64,000 nucleotides of DNA from assembly GCF_900114775.1 (NCBI RefSeq), contig NZ_FOUE01000001.1, positions 62,001 through 126,000 on the forward strand, written 5' to 3'. Both the position numbers and the translations under genes were made by a program. Origin of the DNA: Marinobacter zhejiangensis. GTDB lineage: Bacteria > Pseudomonadota > Gammaproteobacteria > Pseudomonadales > Oleiphilaceae. Positions 45,032 through 54,887 of this stretch are shown in pieces. The notes beneath the pieces were generated by a model. The model ran no database searches and was not told the origin of the DNA. It saw only the letters and a list, made by a program, of their open reading frames with translations. The stretch's first letter is position 1. Each line of letters begins with the position of its first letter.

Positions 45032-45802
45032 ATGAAACAGATCAAGCGATGGGTAGCCGGATTTCTTATGTCGCTGGCAATTTTACTGTCGGGCCCGCTG
45101 TTCATGGCGGCCTGCGGCTCTTTGCAGTCGGCTGAAAGCTGGCGGACGGCAGACCGCTCCAGTGCGGGCATTGCACCGGCACCGGAGGATACCCCCGAGG
45201 CGGTGGTACAGGTCTATGGTGCACGGGCGTGGAGTTGGCGGGGGTATTTCTCGCTGCACACCTGGATTGCCACCAAGGAGGCCGGGGCCGATCACTACTA
45301 CGTTCACGAGGTTATCGGCTGGCGCCAGAACGTGGTGCACTCCCACCGTAGCCTGCCAGACCGGGCCTGGTACGGGCAGCCGCCACAACTGATTGCCGAC
45401 ATCCGCGGAGACGAAGCCCAGGCGGCCATCACCAATATCCACAAGGCCATTGCCGCCTACCCCTACCCCACCGAATACGAAGCCTGGCCTGGGCCGAACA
45501 GCAACACCTTTGTCGCCTGGGTGATTCGAGAAGTGCCGGAGCTGGACGTAGCCCTGCCCAATCACGCCATCGGCAAGGATTACCTCGGTAATGGCGTGGT
45601 GGCCGAAGTGCCTGGCGGCGCCGGTTATCAGCTGTCGTTGTGGGGGTATTTCGGGCTGCTGGCGGGGGTTCGGGAAGGATTGGAGGTAAACGTCCTGGGG
45701 CTGTCACTGGGGGTGAACCCGCTGGCGCTCGGCATCAAGTTACCGGGTATTGGCGAGCTGGCCCTGCGCGATACCAACCCAATGCCACCCAACGATTCCT
45801 GA
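45032..45802 (+). CDS. DUF3750 exported protein
   Basis: The 256-residue protein starts with a basic/hydrophobic signal (MKQIKRWVAGFLMSLAILLS) ending LFMAAC, which might be a weak lipobox. The conserved core includes YGARAWSWRGYFSLHTWIAT, HEVIGWRQNV and WPGPNSNTFVAWVIREVPEL, the DUF3750 signature. Its pattern of histidine and asparagine is suggestive of a periplasmic enzyme, but no activity is known. Confidence 0.82.
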   Translation: MKQIKRWVAGFLMSLAILLSGPLFMAACGSLQSAESWRTADRSSAGIAPAPEDTPEAVVQVYGARAWSWRGYFSLHTWIATKEAGADHYYVHEVIGWRQNVVHSHRSLPDRAWYGQPPQLIADIRGDEAQAAITNIHKAIAAYPYPTEYEAWPGPNSNTFVAWVIREVPELDVALPNHAIGKDYLGNGVVAEVPGGAGYQLSLWGYFGLLAGVREGLEVNVLGLSLGVNPLALGIKLPGIGELALRDTNPMPPNDS

Positions 45803-45918
45803 CCAGAATTCTTGTAAATATCAGTACTTATCGCAGGTGAGTTGACCGCCGTCATCAAACAATCAAGAATTTGTCCTATGCTCTTCATTGGGATTTCTCT
45901 GCAAAATCAAGGAAAGTC

Positions 45919-46914
45919 ATGCCTACTCAAAGTGCCAGGTCGAACCTGAAAGTACTGGGTGTTCTCGTTGTTGCCATTGTCGCGGTCTATCTATGGCAGC
46001 GTTTTCCCACAGGCAGCAAACTGCCGGATTACATCGCGTCGGGTAACGGCCGCATAGAAGCCACCGAAGTGGACATTGCCACCCGCATAGCCGGCCGGCT
46101 GGAAACGTTTTTTGTGGAAGAAGGCGACCTGATTGAGCCGGGGGCCGCGGTTGCCGAAATGGACACCGCAGAGCTGGAAGCCACGCTGGCGGCGGCGGAA
46201 GCCACCACACTCCAGGCGGAAGAAAGCAAGCGCCTGGCCGAGGCGGTGGTGATTCAGCGCGAAAGCGAGCTGCGGCTGACCCAGGCTGAACTGAGCCGTT
46301 TCCAGTCACTTGCAGACAGGGGGCACCTGTCCCAGGAGCAGCTTGATCAGGCCATGACGGCAGCAGACACCGCCATGGCGGCATTGCAAGCCGCCAAGGT
46401 ACAGGTGGCCTCTGCCCAGGCGGGCATTGAAGCCGCTCGGGCCAGCATCCTGAGAGTCCAGACCATTATCGATGACAGCCACCTCAACACGCCCGTGGGT
46501 GGCCGGGTTCTCTACCGCCTGGCCGAGCCGGGCGAAGTACTTCCCGCTGGCGGCAAGGTTGCCACGGTCATCGACGTGACCGATGTGTATATGACAATTT
46601 TCCTGCCAACCGCCCAGGCCGGCCGGGTTCGGGTCGGTTCCGAAGCCCGTATTATTCTGGATGCCCTGCCGGATTACGTCGTGCCCGCCGAAGTCAGTTT
46701 CGTGGCTGCCGAAGCCCAGTTCACCCCCAAGTCAGTGGAGACCAGAACAGAGCGGGAAAAACTGATGTTCCGGGTCCGGATTCGCATCAACCCAGACCTG
46801 CTGAAAGCCTACCGAGACCGGGTGAAAACCGGGGTTCCCGGAGAAGCCTTTGTAAGACTGGACGAAAGCCAGTCCTGGCCGGAGCACCTGCAGGTGTCCC
46901 TGCCCAATGGCTGA
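45919..46914 (+). CDS. yhiI: HlyD-family membrane-fusion protein (YhiI-like)
   Basis: The 331-residue periplasmic adaptor begins with an uncleaved membrane anchor (residues 14-30, [15 protein letters not shown]). The biotinyl-lipoyl-like half [20 protein letters not shown] precedes a helical hairpin of about 100 residues rich in Ala/Gln/Glu. The second half is [21 protein letters not shown] use the ATG at 45919, with AAGGAA upstream. It overlaps the next gene by eight bases and should link the ABC exporter to an outer-membrane channel. Confidence 0.87.
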   Translation: MPTQSARSNLKVLGVLVVAIVAVYLWQRFPTGSKLPDYIASGNGRIEATEVDIATRIAGRLETFFVEEGDLIEPGAAVAEMDTAELEATLAAAEATTLQAEESKRLAEAVVIQRESELRLTQAELSRFQSLADRGHLSQEQLDQAMTAADTAMAALQAAKVQVASAQAGIEAARASILRVQTIIDDSHLNTPVGGRVLYRLAEPGEVLPAGGKVATVIDVTDVYMTIFLPTAQAGRVRVGSEARIILDALPDYVVPAEVSFVAAEAQFTPKSVETRTEREKLMFRVRIRINPDLLKAYRDRVKTGVPGEAFVRLDESQSWPEHLQVSLPNG

Positions 46915-49642
46915 GGACATCGCCCGGCTTGACGGCCTGTCCCACCGTTATGGCGACACCCTGGCCCTGGACAACATCCAGCTGACCATTCCAGCCGGCT
47001 GCATGGTCGGGCTGATTGGCCCTGACGGTGTCGGAAAATCCACACTGCTGGGGCTGATTGCCGGCGCCCGCAAGCTGCAGCAGGGAAGCCTCACGGTGCT
47101 CGGTGGCGATATGGCCAGCCAACGCTTCCGCAACCGGGTCTCACCGCGCATCGCCTACATGCCACAGGGATTGGGGGGCAACCTCTACCACACCCTGACG
47201 GTGGACGAGAACATCGACTTCTTTGCCGACCTGTTCGGGCTGGCCGGTAGCGCCCGCCAGCAACAGATCGATCGCCTGCTGGACGCCACCGGCCTGAAAT
47301 CGTTCCGCGACCGTCCCGCCGGCAAGCTGTCCGGCGGCATGAAGCAGAAGCTGGGGCTGTGCTGCGCGCTGATCCATAACCCGGACCTGCTGATTCTTGA
47401 TGAGCCCACCACCGGGGTGGACCCGCTGTCCCGGAAACGGTTCTGGGACCTGATCGACACCATACGCGGACAACAGTCCGGCATGAGTGTGCTGGTGGCG
47501 ACCGCTTATATGGAAGAGGCGGATCGTTACGACTGGCTGGTGGCCATGGATGACGGCAAGATCCTCGATACCGGCTCTCCCAGGGAGCTGAAAGAGCGCA
47601 CGGGCACCACGACGCTGGACGATGCCTTCATTGCCCTGCTGCCGGACCAGCGCCAGGAAACCATTCCGGCTGAGCTGCTGGCATCGACGCAAGATCAGCC
47701 GCAGAGTGAGCAGGGAGCCACACCCGCCATTGAAGCCCAGCACCTGACGCTTCGCTTCGGCAGCTTCACCGCCGTCAAGGATGTCAGCTTTTCCATCGCC
47801 AAAGGTGAGATTTTCGGGTTTCTTGGCTCCAATGGCTGTGGCAAGACCACCACCATGAAGATGCTCACCGGCCTGCTGCCCGCCACCGAAGGCGAGGTGT
47901 TCCTGTTTGGCGCACCACTGGACGCCCAGGACCTGGCGACCCGGCGTAAAGTGGGCTACATGTCCCAGTCGTTTTCCCTCTACGGAGAGCTGACCGTTCG
48001 CCAGAACCTCGAGCTGCACGCCCGCCTGTTTCACCTGCCGAAAGACAGTGTGGCGCCAAGGATCGAAAAGCTGGCCCGGGAATTCAGCCTGGACGAGGTT
48101 ATGGACCAGCTCGCCAGTGCCCTGCCGCTGGGGGTCCGGCAACGGCTGTCACTGGCCGTGGCGGTGGTGCATGAGCCGGAACTGCTGATTCTGGATGAAC
48201 CCACCTCCGGGGTGGACCCCGCAGCCCGTAACCAGTTTTGGTCGCTCTTGCTGCGGCTGTCCCGGGAAGAGGGCGTGACCATTTTCATCTCAACCCACTT
48301 CATGAACGAAGGCGAGCGCTGCGACCGGATCTCGCTGATGCACGCCGGCGAGGTACTGGCGTGCGATACCCCGGAGGCGCTGATCCAGGCCGCGGGGGCC
48401 GACGACCTCGAAGGCGCGTTCATGCAAACGCTGGAAGCGGTGGCCAAAGAGCCTGACACAGACACCAGCGCCGCGGTGATCACCGACACCCCCAACGAGC
48501 AACCCAAGCACCGGTCCTTCAGCCTGCAACGGTTGTGGGCATACGGGCGACGAGAGGCGCGGGAGCTGTTACGGGACCCAATACGAATGGCGTTTGCTTT
48601 CGTCGGTTCCGCCCTGCTGATGCTGATCCTGGGGTATGGCATTACCATGGATGTGGAAGACCTGTCGTTCGCGGTGCTGGACCGCGACCAGACCCCACAG
48701 AGCCGGGATTACGTGACGGCGCTGTCCGGTTCCCGTTATTTTCTGGAACAACCGCCCCTGCACTCCCTCGAGGAACTGGATTACCGGATGCAAACCGGTG
48801 AGTTGAGCCTGGCCCTGGAAATTCCGTCGGGCTTTGGCCGGGACCTTAAAAGTGGGCGCACCACAGAAATCGGCGTGTGGGTGGATGGCGCCATGCCGTT
48901 CCGCGGCGAAAACATCCTGGGTTACGTTCAGGGCATGCATCTGAGCTACCTGAGTGAGCTTGCGCTCAGAACCTACGGGGAAACACCTGCGTTAAGCCTG
49001 GTCAGCCTGGAAGACCGCTACCGCTACAACCAGGACTTCCGGAGTCTGGACGCCATGGTCCCCGCCGTCATCCCGATCCTGCTGATCTTTATTCCCGCCA
49101 TCCTGATGGCCCTGGGCATTGTCCGGGAAAAAGAGCTGGGCTCGATCACCAACCTCTATGTGACGCCGGTCACCCGTCTGGAATTCCTGCTGGGCAAGCA
49201 GTTGCCCTACGTGGCCTTCAGCATGATCAGTTACGCCAGCCTGGTGGTTCTGGCCGTGGCGGTGTTTGATGTGCCGGTCAAGGGCGGGCTGCTGACCCTA
49301 ACCCTCGGCGCGCTGCTGTTCGTTACCGCCACCACCGCCCTGGGGCAGGTCATGTCGTCCTTCGCCTCGACCCAGATTGCCGCCCTCGCGGCCACGGCAA
49401 TCCTCACCATCCTGCCCACGGTGCAGTTCTCCGGTTTGACCGAGCCGGCGTCCTCGCTGGAAGGACCCGGGGCACTCATCGGCCCCTTCTGGCCGGCCAC
49501 CTGGTTCCTCCAGATCAGCCGTGGTGTGTTTACCAAGGGGCTGTCACTGGCGGACATGCAGTCGGCCTTCCTGACCCTGGCCGCGTTTATTCCGGTACTG
49601 ACCGCTCTGGCGGTGGTACTGCTCAGGAAACAGGGACGCTGA
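46907..49642 (+). CDS. rbbA: RbbA-type ABC transporter (two ATPase domains fused to a permease)
   Basis: The 911-residue protein has the same length as Escherichia coli RbbA. ATPase 1 has Walker [10 protein letters not shown] near residue 40 and [20 protein letters not shown]. ATPase 2 begins near 275 with GSNGCGKTT, and its signature region is degenerate ([16 protein letters not shown]). The C-terminal 350 residues form an ABC-2 permease with six or so helices, including [20 protein letters not shown]. RbbA was described as ribosome-associated, but fusion to a permease plus HlyD and a second permease argues for export. The substrate is unknown. Confidence 0.88.
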   Translation: MAEDIARLDGLSHRYGDTLALDNIQLTIPAGCMVGLIGPDGVGKSTLLGLIAGARKLQQGSLTVLGGDMASQRFRNRVSPRIAYMPQGLGGNLYHTLTVDENIDFFADLFGLAGSARQQQIDRLLDATGLKSFRDRPAGKLSGGMKQKLGLCCALIHNPDLLILDEPTTGVDPLSRKRFWDLIDTIRGQQSGMSVLVATAYMEEADRYDWLVAMDDGKILDTGSPRELKERTGTTTLDDAFIALLPDQRQETIPAELLASTQDQPQSEQGATPAIEAQHLTLRFGSFTAVKDVSFSIAKGEIFGFLGSNGCGKTTTMKMLTGLLPATEGEVFLFGAPLDAQDLATRRKVGYMSQSFSLYGELTVRQNLELHARLFHLPKDSVAPRIEKLAREFSLDEVMDQLASALPLGVRQRLSLAVAVVHEPELLILDEPTSGVDPAARNQFWSLLLRLSREEGVTIFISTHFMNEGERCDRISLMHAGEVLACDTPEALIQAAGADDLEGAFMQTLEAVAKEPDTDTSAAVITDTPNEQPKHRSFSLQRLWAYGRREARELLRDPIRMAFAFVGSALLMLILGYGITMDVEDLSFAVLDRDQTPQSRDYVTALSGSRYFLEQPPLHSLEELDYRMQTGELSLALEIPSGFGRDLKSGRTTEIGVWVDGAMPFRGENILGYVQGMHLSYLSELALRTYGETPALSLVSLEDRYRYNQDFRSLDAMVPAVIPILLIFIPAILMALGIVREKELGSITNLYVTPVTRLEFLLGKQLPYVAFSMISYASLVVLAVAVFDVPVKGGLLTLTLGALLFVTATTALGQVMSSFASTQIAALAATAILTILPTVQFSGLTEPASSLEGPGALIGPFWPATWFLQISRGVFTKGLSLADMQSAFLTLAAFIPVLTALAVVLLRKQGR

Positions 49643-49644
49643 CC

Positions 49645-50766
49645 ATGACGAGCCTTTACAACATCTGGAACCTCGGCATCAAGGAGCTGCGCAGCCTCTG
49701 GCAGGATAAAATCCTGCTGGTGTTCGTCGCGGTGGCCTTCACCGTGATGATCTACACCGCCGGTTCCGCCGGCTCCATGGAGCTGAACAACGCCCCCATC
49801 GCCGTTGTCGACCAGGACCAGACCACCCTGTCAGGGCGGGTGATCAACTCGCTGCAGCAGCCCTGGTTCCTAGAGCCCGACCTGGTGCGCTACGACCAGG
49901 TGGACGAGCTGCTGGACAAAGGCAGCCACACCTTTGCCCTGGTGATCCCGGAAGGCTTTGAGCGCAAGGTGAGGCAGGGACAGCCGGTGAGCCTGCAGCT
50001 GAACATTGACGCCACCCGCATGAGCCAGGCGTTTATCGGAACCACCTACATTCAACGCTTCACCCTGACCGAAGTGGCCGAGTTCCTGCAGCCGGGCAGC
50101 GCCGCCACCAGCCAATTACCCATTCAGCTGGTGACCCGGGTCCGCTTCAACCCCAACCTGGATGGCACCTGGTTTGGCGGGGTGATGGAGATCATCACCC
50201 AGGTCACGCTGATCAGCATTATTCTCACCGGCGCGGCACTGATCCGGGAACGGGAACACGGCACCGTGGAACACCTGATGGTGATGCCGCTGCGGCCCTT
50301 CGAGATCATGGCGGCCAAGGTCTGGGCCAACGCCCTGGTGGTGCTGCTCGCGGCCTCGGTGTCGGTCACGCTGGTGGTCCAGCACTGGCTGAACGTGCCG
50401 ATTGCTGGCTCGGTTGCGCTGTTCCTGCTCGGCACCTTGATCCACCTGTTCTCGACCACCGCCATCGGGATCCTGATTGGCACCGTGGCCCGGACCATGC
50501 CTCAGTTTGGCCTGCTGCTGATCCTGACCATTTTGCCCCTGCAACTGCTGTCAGGCGGTATCACCCCGCGGGAAAGCATGCCCGAGCTGGTACAAAACAT
50601 CATGCTGGCCGCACCCACCACCCATTTTGTCAGCATGGCCCAGGCCATTCTCTACCGGGGTGCCGGTATCGACGTGGTTTGGCCACAGATGCTGGCGCTG
50701 GCAGGCATTGGCGCGGTGTTTTTCTCGGCGGCACTGGTGCTGTTCCGACGTCACTTGTCCGTATAA
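49645..50766 (+). CDS. yhhJ: ABC-2 type permease (YhhJ-like)
   Basis: The 373-residue permease follows rbbA by two bases. Helix 1 (LLVFVAVAFTVMIYTAGSAG) precedes a large periplasmic domain with NAPIAVVDQDQTTLSGRVIN. Five further helices follow, with the ABC-2 segment REREHGTVEHLMVMPLRPFE. It matches YhhJ, the partner of RbbA and YhiI in enteric bacteria, and probably completes the membrane channel. Confidence 0.87.
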   Translation: MTSLYNIWNLGIKELRSLWQDKILLVFVAVAFTVMIYTAGSAGSMELNNAPIAVVDQDQTTLSGRVINSLQQPWFLEPDLVRYDQVDELLDKGSHTFALVIPEGFERKVRQGQPVSLQLNIDATRMSQAFIGTTYIQRFTLTEVAEFLQPGSAATSQLPIQLVTRVRFNPNLDGTWFGGVMEIITQVTLISIILTGAALIREREHGTVEHLMVMPLRPFEIMAAKVWANALVVLLAASVSVTLVVQHWLNVPIAGSVALFLLGTLIHLFSTTAIGILIGTVARTMPQFGLLLILTILPLQLLSGGITPRESMPELVQNIMLAAPTTHFVSMAQAILYRGAGIDVVWPQMLALAGIGAVFFSAALVLFRRHLSV

Positions 50767-50902
50767 CCGAGGAGGAGTGCGACCGCCTCCTCCCTAGCCC
50801 ACTCACAACAACAAACACTTACGGTTACAACACCTTACAGTCCAAGGCGACCAATTCAGGCAAAATTTTGCCCAGATACTGGAACGTCGCTAAGGACCCA
50901 AC

Positions 50903-51847
50903 GTGCTGTTCACCCGATCCCTGATCACCTTACTGTGCCTTGCCTTTACCCTGCCCGCCCTGGGGCAACCCTCATCCTTCGGCCAGGCCAAGGAGTTGCT
51001 GCGAGAGCAAGTCTATTACGACCAGAACGAATCGGCGGAGGGGTCCTTCTATTGCGGTTGTCACTGGAGCTGGGTCGGCGACTCCGGCGGCCGTGTCGAT
51101 GCCGCTTCCTGCGGCTATCAGGTTCGCAAGCAGGAAACCCGGGCTGCCCGTATCGAGTGGGAACACGTTGTCCCGGCCTGGGTGATGGGGCATCAGCGCC
51201 AGTGCTGGCAAGAAGGCGGGCGCCGCAACTGTGCCGCAAACGACCCGCTGTTTGAAATTATGGAAGCCGACATGCACAACCTCACCCCAACCATCGGGGA
51301 GGTCAACGGCGACCGCAGCAACTACAGCTTTGGCGAACTCCCGGCACAGCCATCCCAGTATGGCCAGTGTGACACCCAGGTGGCCTTTGGTGAGCGAACG
51401 GTGGAACCCCGCGACCAGGTCAAAGGCCAGATTGCCCGCACCTACTTCTACATTCACGACCGTTACAACCTGACCATGAGCCGCCAGCAGCAACAACTGT
51501 TTATGGCATGGCACCGCCTGTACCCGGTCACGGACTGGGAACGGGAACGGGATCGCCGTATTGCTGCCGTCATGGGCCACAACAACCCGTTTGTTACCGG
51601 AGAGCGGGCCTGGAGTCTGGGCCATCGCAATGTCGCTGCGGGTATCGCCGCCAACGAGCCGACCGTTCTCGCAAGCGCTGATCCGGTCACGATTCAACTG
51701 CGAGGCAACCGCAACAGCCGTGTTTACCACCTGCAGGGACTCTGTCCCAGTTACGACCGGGTCGCCCCTGAAAACCGGGTTGAATTTAACAGTGTCAGCG
51801 AGGCGGAAGCGGCAGGCTACCGTCGCGCTGGCAACTGCCGTAGCTGA
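50903..51847 (+). CDS. Secreted endonuclease I with extra C-terminal domain
   Basis: The 314-residue protein has a signal peptide of about 21 residues. The EndA/Vvn nuclease part shows the catalytic segment RIEWEHVVPAWVMG, the metal-site region MHNLTPTIGEVNGDRSNYSF and paired cysteines (CGCHW, QCWQEGGRRNC). It should cut DNA non-specifically outside the cytoplasm. The last 55 residues (RGNRNSRVYHLQGLCPSYDR and on to GYRRAGNCRS) resemble the Ada-like metal-binding or sunset module often attached to secreted nucleases. It is monocistronic. Confidence 0.85.
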   Translation: MLFTRSLITLLCLAFTLPALGQPSSFGQAKELLREQVYYDQNESAEGSFYCGCHWSWVGDSGGRVDAASCGYQVRKQETRAARIEWEHVVPAWVMGHQRQCWQEGGRRNCAANDPLFEIMEADMHNLTPTIGEVNGDRSNYSFGELPAQPSQYGQCDTQVAFGERTVEPRDQVKGQIARTYFYIHDRYNLTMSRQQQQLFMAWHRLYPVTDWERERDRRIAAVMGHNNPFVTGERAWSLGHRNVAAGIAANEPTVLASADPVTIQLRGNRNSRVYHLQGLCPSYDRVAPENRVEFNSVSEAEAAGYRRAGNCRS

Positions 51848-51862
51848 CTGCCGGTCTGACGG

Positions 51863-52171
51863 TCAGACGCCCATATGGGGAATACGTTCATTGGGATGAA
51901 CCGGTTGGTGCTCGCGCCCAGGCGTGAGGCTGAACACCTCGCGGGAAACCACAACTTCGCCAGCTGCGTCGAATTGCACATAACCGTAGCAGGCGCCGTC
52001 AAAACACCAGCCGTCGATCACCGCCGTGGTTTCACCGGCGTCGTTGACCAGCCGGAAACTTTTGGTGCTTCCGACGGTAAAGCCATCGGTCAGGTTGCTG
52101 CCTCGCTGGTAGGGTTCGAGGTGAACGTCGGTGCTCAGTTTCAACGCACCTTGTAACAAGGATTCGATCAT
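51863..52171 (-). CDS. Small protein of unknown function
   Basis: The 102-residue protein starts at the ATG at 52171, which follows GGAGG by nine bases. It begins MIESLLQGALKLSTDVHLEP and includes FRLVNDAGETTAVIDGWCFD and CYGYVQFDAAGEVVVSREVF. The pattern is mostly beta strands with two cysteines (GWCFDGACYG). No signal peptide or membrane segment is seen. I do not recognise the family. It converges on the endonuclease gene with 15 bases between the stops. Confidence 0.6.
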   Translation of the reverse strand: MIESLLQGALKLSTDVHLEPYQRGSNLTDGFTVGSTKSFRLVNDAGETTAVIDGWCFDGACYGYVQFDAAGEVVVSREVFSLTPGREHQPVHPNERIPHMGV

Positions 52172-52173
52172 GG

Positions 52174-52524
52174 AACGCCCTCCTGTCAGAGCAGATGTAC
52201 TCCAGATGTCATGGGACACGTTTCACGTTACAACGTTGTGAACTGCCAAAGGGACATGGCTGACCAAGCCCCTGTCTATGACACCACAAGGCGGGAAGCG
52301 CGCCTTGATATAGACCAAAAAAACAGCAAATCCGCGCCGCGCTTTTCAAATCTGCGCCGGGATAGGGAGAACTACCTACACCAATCTCCCCATAAAGTGG
52401 ACATATGCTTTGTATCGTTATGAATTTCTTGCTAAAAACCATTTGCGGCAATGACTGCCGCGATGTTGACGAATCCTCTCCCTGATTCGTCAGCTTCAAG
52501 CTAGGGAGATCAAGGAGAAAGTAA
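52174..52524 (+). promoter_or_regulatory. Spacer and structured leader of the DUF805 gene
   Basis: This 351-base stretch has no convincing gene. Near its right end are two perfect hairpins: GCGGCA/TGCCGC at 52445-52461 and TGACGAATC/GATTCGTCA at 52467-52492. AAGGAGA follows before the ATG at 52525. The structures may shape translation or stability of the DUF805 message. Confidence 0.4.
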
Positions 52525-52872
52525 ATGGATTGGTATCTGGCCGTTATTAAAAACTACGCAGGTTTTTCTGGCCGCGCACGTCGCAAAGAATACTGGATGT
52601 TCGCGCTCATCAACATAGCCATTGTCATTGCGCTGAGCGTGATTGAAGGTATCTTGGGGATCCCGGGTATTATCAGCGCCATCTACGGTCTGGCATTGCT
52701 TGTTCCGAGTCTGGCCGTTGGTGTCCGTCGTCTGCACGACACAGGCCGCACCGGCTGGTGGTTGCTGCTGGCTCTGATTCCGCTGGTTGGCCCGATCGTT
52801 CTGCTGGTGTTCTTCTGCATGGAAGGCAACAGTGGCAGCAATGACTTCGGCGCAGACCCGAAAGCGGCCTAA
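52525..52872 (+). CDS. DUF805 inner-membrane protein
   Basis: The 115-residue protein starts MDWYLAVIKNYAGFSGRARR, with KEYWMFALINIAIVIALSVI and the conserved VGVRRLHDTGRTGWWLLLAL, the DUF805 (YhaH/YhaI-like) hallmark. Four hydrophobic helices are visible. The function is unknown. An AAGGAG site sits eight bases before the start. Confidence 0.9.
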   Translation: MDWYLAVIKNYAGFSGRARRKEYWMFALINIAIVIALSVIEGILGIPGIISAIYGLALLVPSLAVGVRRLHDTGRTGWWLLLALIPLVGPIVLLVFFCMEGNSGSNDFGADPKAA

Positions 52873-52902
52873 GACCGCATAGATCGCTAGCGTACGCAAT
52901 GA

Positions 52903-52941
52903 AACGCCAGAACCAGCGTTACCTGCCTGGGTTCTGGCGTT
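52903..52941. terminator. Long hairpin between convergent DUF805 and desaturase genes
   Basis: AACGCCAGAAC and GTTCTGGCGTT form an 11-base perfect stem with a 17-base loop. The following T tract is broken (TCTAATCCTT), so termination is likely but not certain. Confidence 0.6.
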
Positions 52942-52961
52942 CTAATCCTTTCCCGACACGG

Positions 52962-53990
52962 TCACCCCGGTGAGCGGACGGCAGCCAACCAGTCACCCGT
53001 ACGGCGCCAGACCCGCTGACCAATCACCACAAACGGCCTGAATACCAGGCTTCCCAGACTCTGGTACTTGCGATTCTCCCGATCCCCCACACCAAACGTA
53101 ATCGGCTCTGGCTGACGCGTGGTGACGTACAGGGAGCCAAACATCCAGTCCCAGATCGACAGGTTGGTGCCGAAGTTCTTGTTGAAGTGCCTGGCCGCAT
53201 CGCTATGGTGAATCTGATGCTGGGCGGGGCTGTTGATAACACGCTCAATCACCGGGCCAAAGGACAGCCAGACGTGACTGTGCCGTAGGTTGGCCGCCAG
53301 GGCGTTGAAGATAAAGACCAGATAGGTCACCCCAAAGAGCGTGTAACGGCTAATCTCACCACCACACAGGTAATAGAACAGACCCGCGTAGAACCCAATC
53401 ATCACCCCAAGGGCAATCTTCTCGACGATTTTCTCAACAAAGTGGATCCTACTTGCTGTCGCCGGCACCAGTACCGCCGCCGAGTGGTGAACCTTGTGAA
53501 ATTCCCACAACCAGCGGGAATGGAAGGCCCGGTGCACCCAGTAATGGACGAAGTCCCCCACCAGGAACACCCCCAGGCCGTAGAGCATCATCAGCCCCAT
53601 GTTTTCCCCGAGCTGGGGACGGGCGCCCCACAGGTTGGTGAAGAACGCCACATAGTCACCGGAGCGGAGGATGTAGGGATCAACAATCGCCACCACCGGC
53701 AGAACGCACACCACCTTAAGGATCGCGCGCAGGAAATAGTATTGGTAGTCCACCAGGGCCGACCGGTGGAAATGCACCCGGTTCCCCCCCAGGAATTGCC
53801 AGTAACTGCCGGCCGCCGTCGTGCCCTCGCGCTTACGGTAGGCATACAGCCCGAAGGCCACCAGATAGGAAATCATCAGGAACAACACGCCAAAGCGCCC
53901 GTTGAGATCGAAGATCCCAAGGAACTGTTTGGTGACCGGTTCAATCACCGCGGTATCGAGGAATTCAACCAGAGAGGTCCCCAAATCCAT
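52962..53990 (-). CDS. Sterol desaturase / fatty acid hydroxylase family membrane protein
   Basis: The 342-residue protein belongs to the di-iron membrane oxygenase superfamily. Histidine boxes are HRAFHS, HKVHHSA and HQIHHSDAARHFNKNFG, the eight-histidine arrangement. Several hydrophobic helices surround them (LFLMISYLVAFGLYAY, LMMLYGLGVFLVGDFVHYW). Members hydroxylate or desaturate sterols, fatty acids, sphingoid or alkylglycerol lipids; the substrate here is not evident. Confidence 0.88.
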   Translation of the reverse strand: MDLGTSLVEFLDTAVIEPVTKQFLGIFDLNGRFGVLFLMISYLVAFGLYAYRKREGTTAAGSYWQFLGGNRVHFHRSALVDYQYYFLRAILKVVCVLPVVAIVDPYILRSGDYVAFFTNLWGARPQLGENMGLMMLYGLGVFLVGDFVHYWVHRAFHSRWLWEFHKVHHSAAVLVPATASRIHFVEKIVEKIALGVMIGFYAGLFYYLCGGEISRYTLFGVTYLVFIFNALAANLRHSHVWLSFGPVIERVINSPAQHQIHHSDAARHFNKNFGTNLSIWDWMFGSLYVTTRQPEPITFGVGDRENRKYQSLGSLVFRPFVVIGQRVWRRTGDWLAAVRSPG

Positions 53991-54114
53991 GAACTACACC
54001 TGTACAACAACGCCGGGTAACGGGTGCCAGAAAAGCACCCGATGGAAAGATGTCGCTAGTGTAAATGAAAATTAGTCGCTTCTCCATTGATTATTTATTA
54101 CCCAATCAACACGC

Positions 54115-54816
54115 CTAACCGTCATGGTCCACCTGTATCGAGGCACTAAAGCGACTTCGCCTCCAGAGTACCGCCACCCACAGGGCATGAGCATTCACCA
54201 GCAGGGCGATTATCCATTCAAAGCTATCTTCAATGCCTTGATAGAAGTCATAGGCGACCACCTGCAGAACCACGGTCAGCATCGCCACCGACAGTGTCAC
54301 CACACACAAGGTCAACAACCCTTGGCCTCGACGACGCCATCCGGGCGCACCGCTAAGCGCCTGGCTGAGCAGAAGCTGTGCCAGATAGGTCAGGGAGAAG
54401 TAGAGCACCACCCCAGTGCGCCGCAACAGCCGGAAGCCATCACCGACATGCCCCAGCACCAGGGTATAGAGTACAAGTGCCAGGCAGGCAGTTACGCCCA
54501 GCAGGGTAATCCAGCCCAGTCTGCCCGGTGTCGCCCCCAGTTGTCGCAACCAGTGCGGGTTCAGCCACCAGAACAGCATCCCCAGAATCGCCGCCGGCAA
54601 CATGGTGCCCTTGAAAATAAAGTAGGCTGTGCCGTGGCGCCCGGTTCGACTGATACTGGTGCAGCTTTCCAGGTAGGGCATGCACCACGGCACATGCCCT
54701 TCCATAGCCGACACCAGGTAAGTCAGGTGGATGGTCAGCAACGGGATCAACGCCGCCGCCAGCGCCAGCCCCCACAGTGGCAACCCTGAACCTGGCCCAT
54801 GAACATTTCCGGCCAT
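54115..54816 (-). CDS. Six-helix membrane protein, possibly Frag1/DRAM/Sfk1-like
   Basis: The 233-residue protein has about six hydrophobic helices (near 14-35, 64-85, 100-120, 133-155, 163-187, 198-217). The first periplasmic loop holds two cysteines and PYLESCTSISRTGRHGTAYF, which recalls the Frag1/DRAM/Sfk1 layout, although the similarity is only by eye. The function is unknown. It sits between the desaturase-like and oxygenase genes on the same strand. Confidence 0.55.
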   Translation of the reverse strand: MAGNVHGPGSGLPLWGLALAAALIPLLTIHLTYLVSAMEGHVPWCMPYLESCTSISRTGRHGTAYFIFKGTMLPAAILGMLFWWLNPHWLRQLGATPGRLGWITLLGVTACLALVLYTLVLGHVGDGFRLLRRTGVVLYFSLTYLAQLLLSQALSGAPGWRRRGQGLLTLCVVTLSVAMLTVVLQVVAYDFYQGIEDSFEWIIALLVNAHALWVAVLWRRSRFSASIQVDHDG

Positions 54817-54887
54817 GACACCGCCCTCCCATCTGCAACGCTATGCCGAAGGCTCTGTGTTCAGCATAGTCGGTGGCGGCAGGGAAC

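Noticed and set aside
52209..52499. Minus-strand 96-codon frame in the DUF805 spacer
   Set aside because: It has no ribosome site and an unusual cysteine-rich composition, and it overlaps leader hairpins; treated as non-coding.
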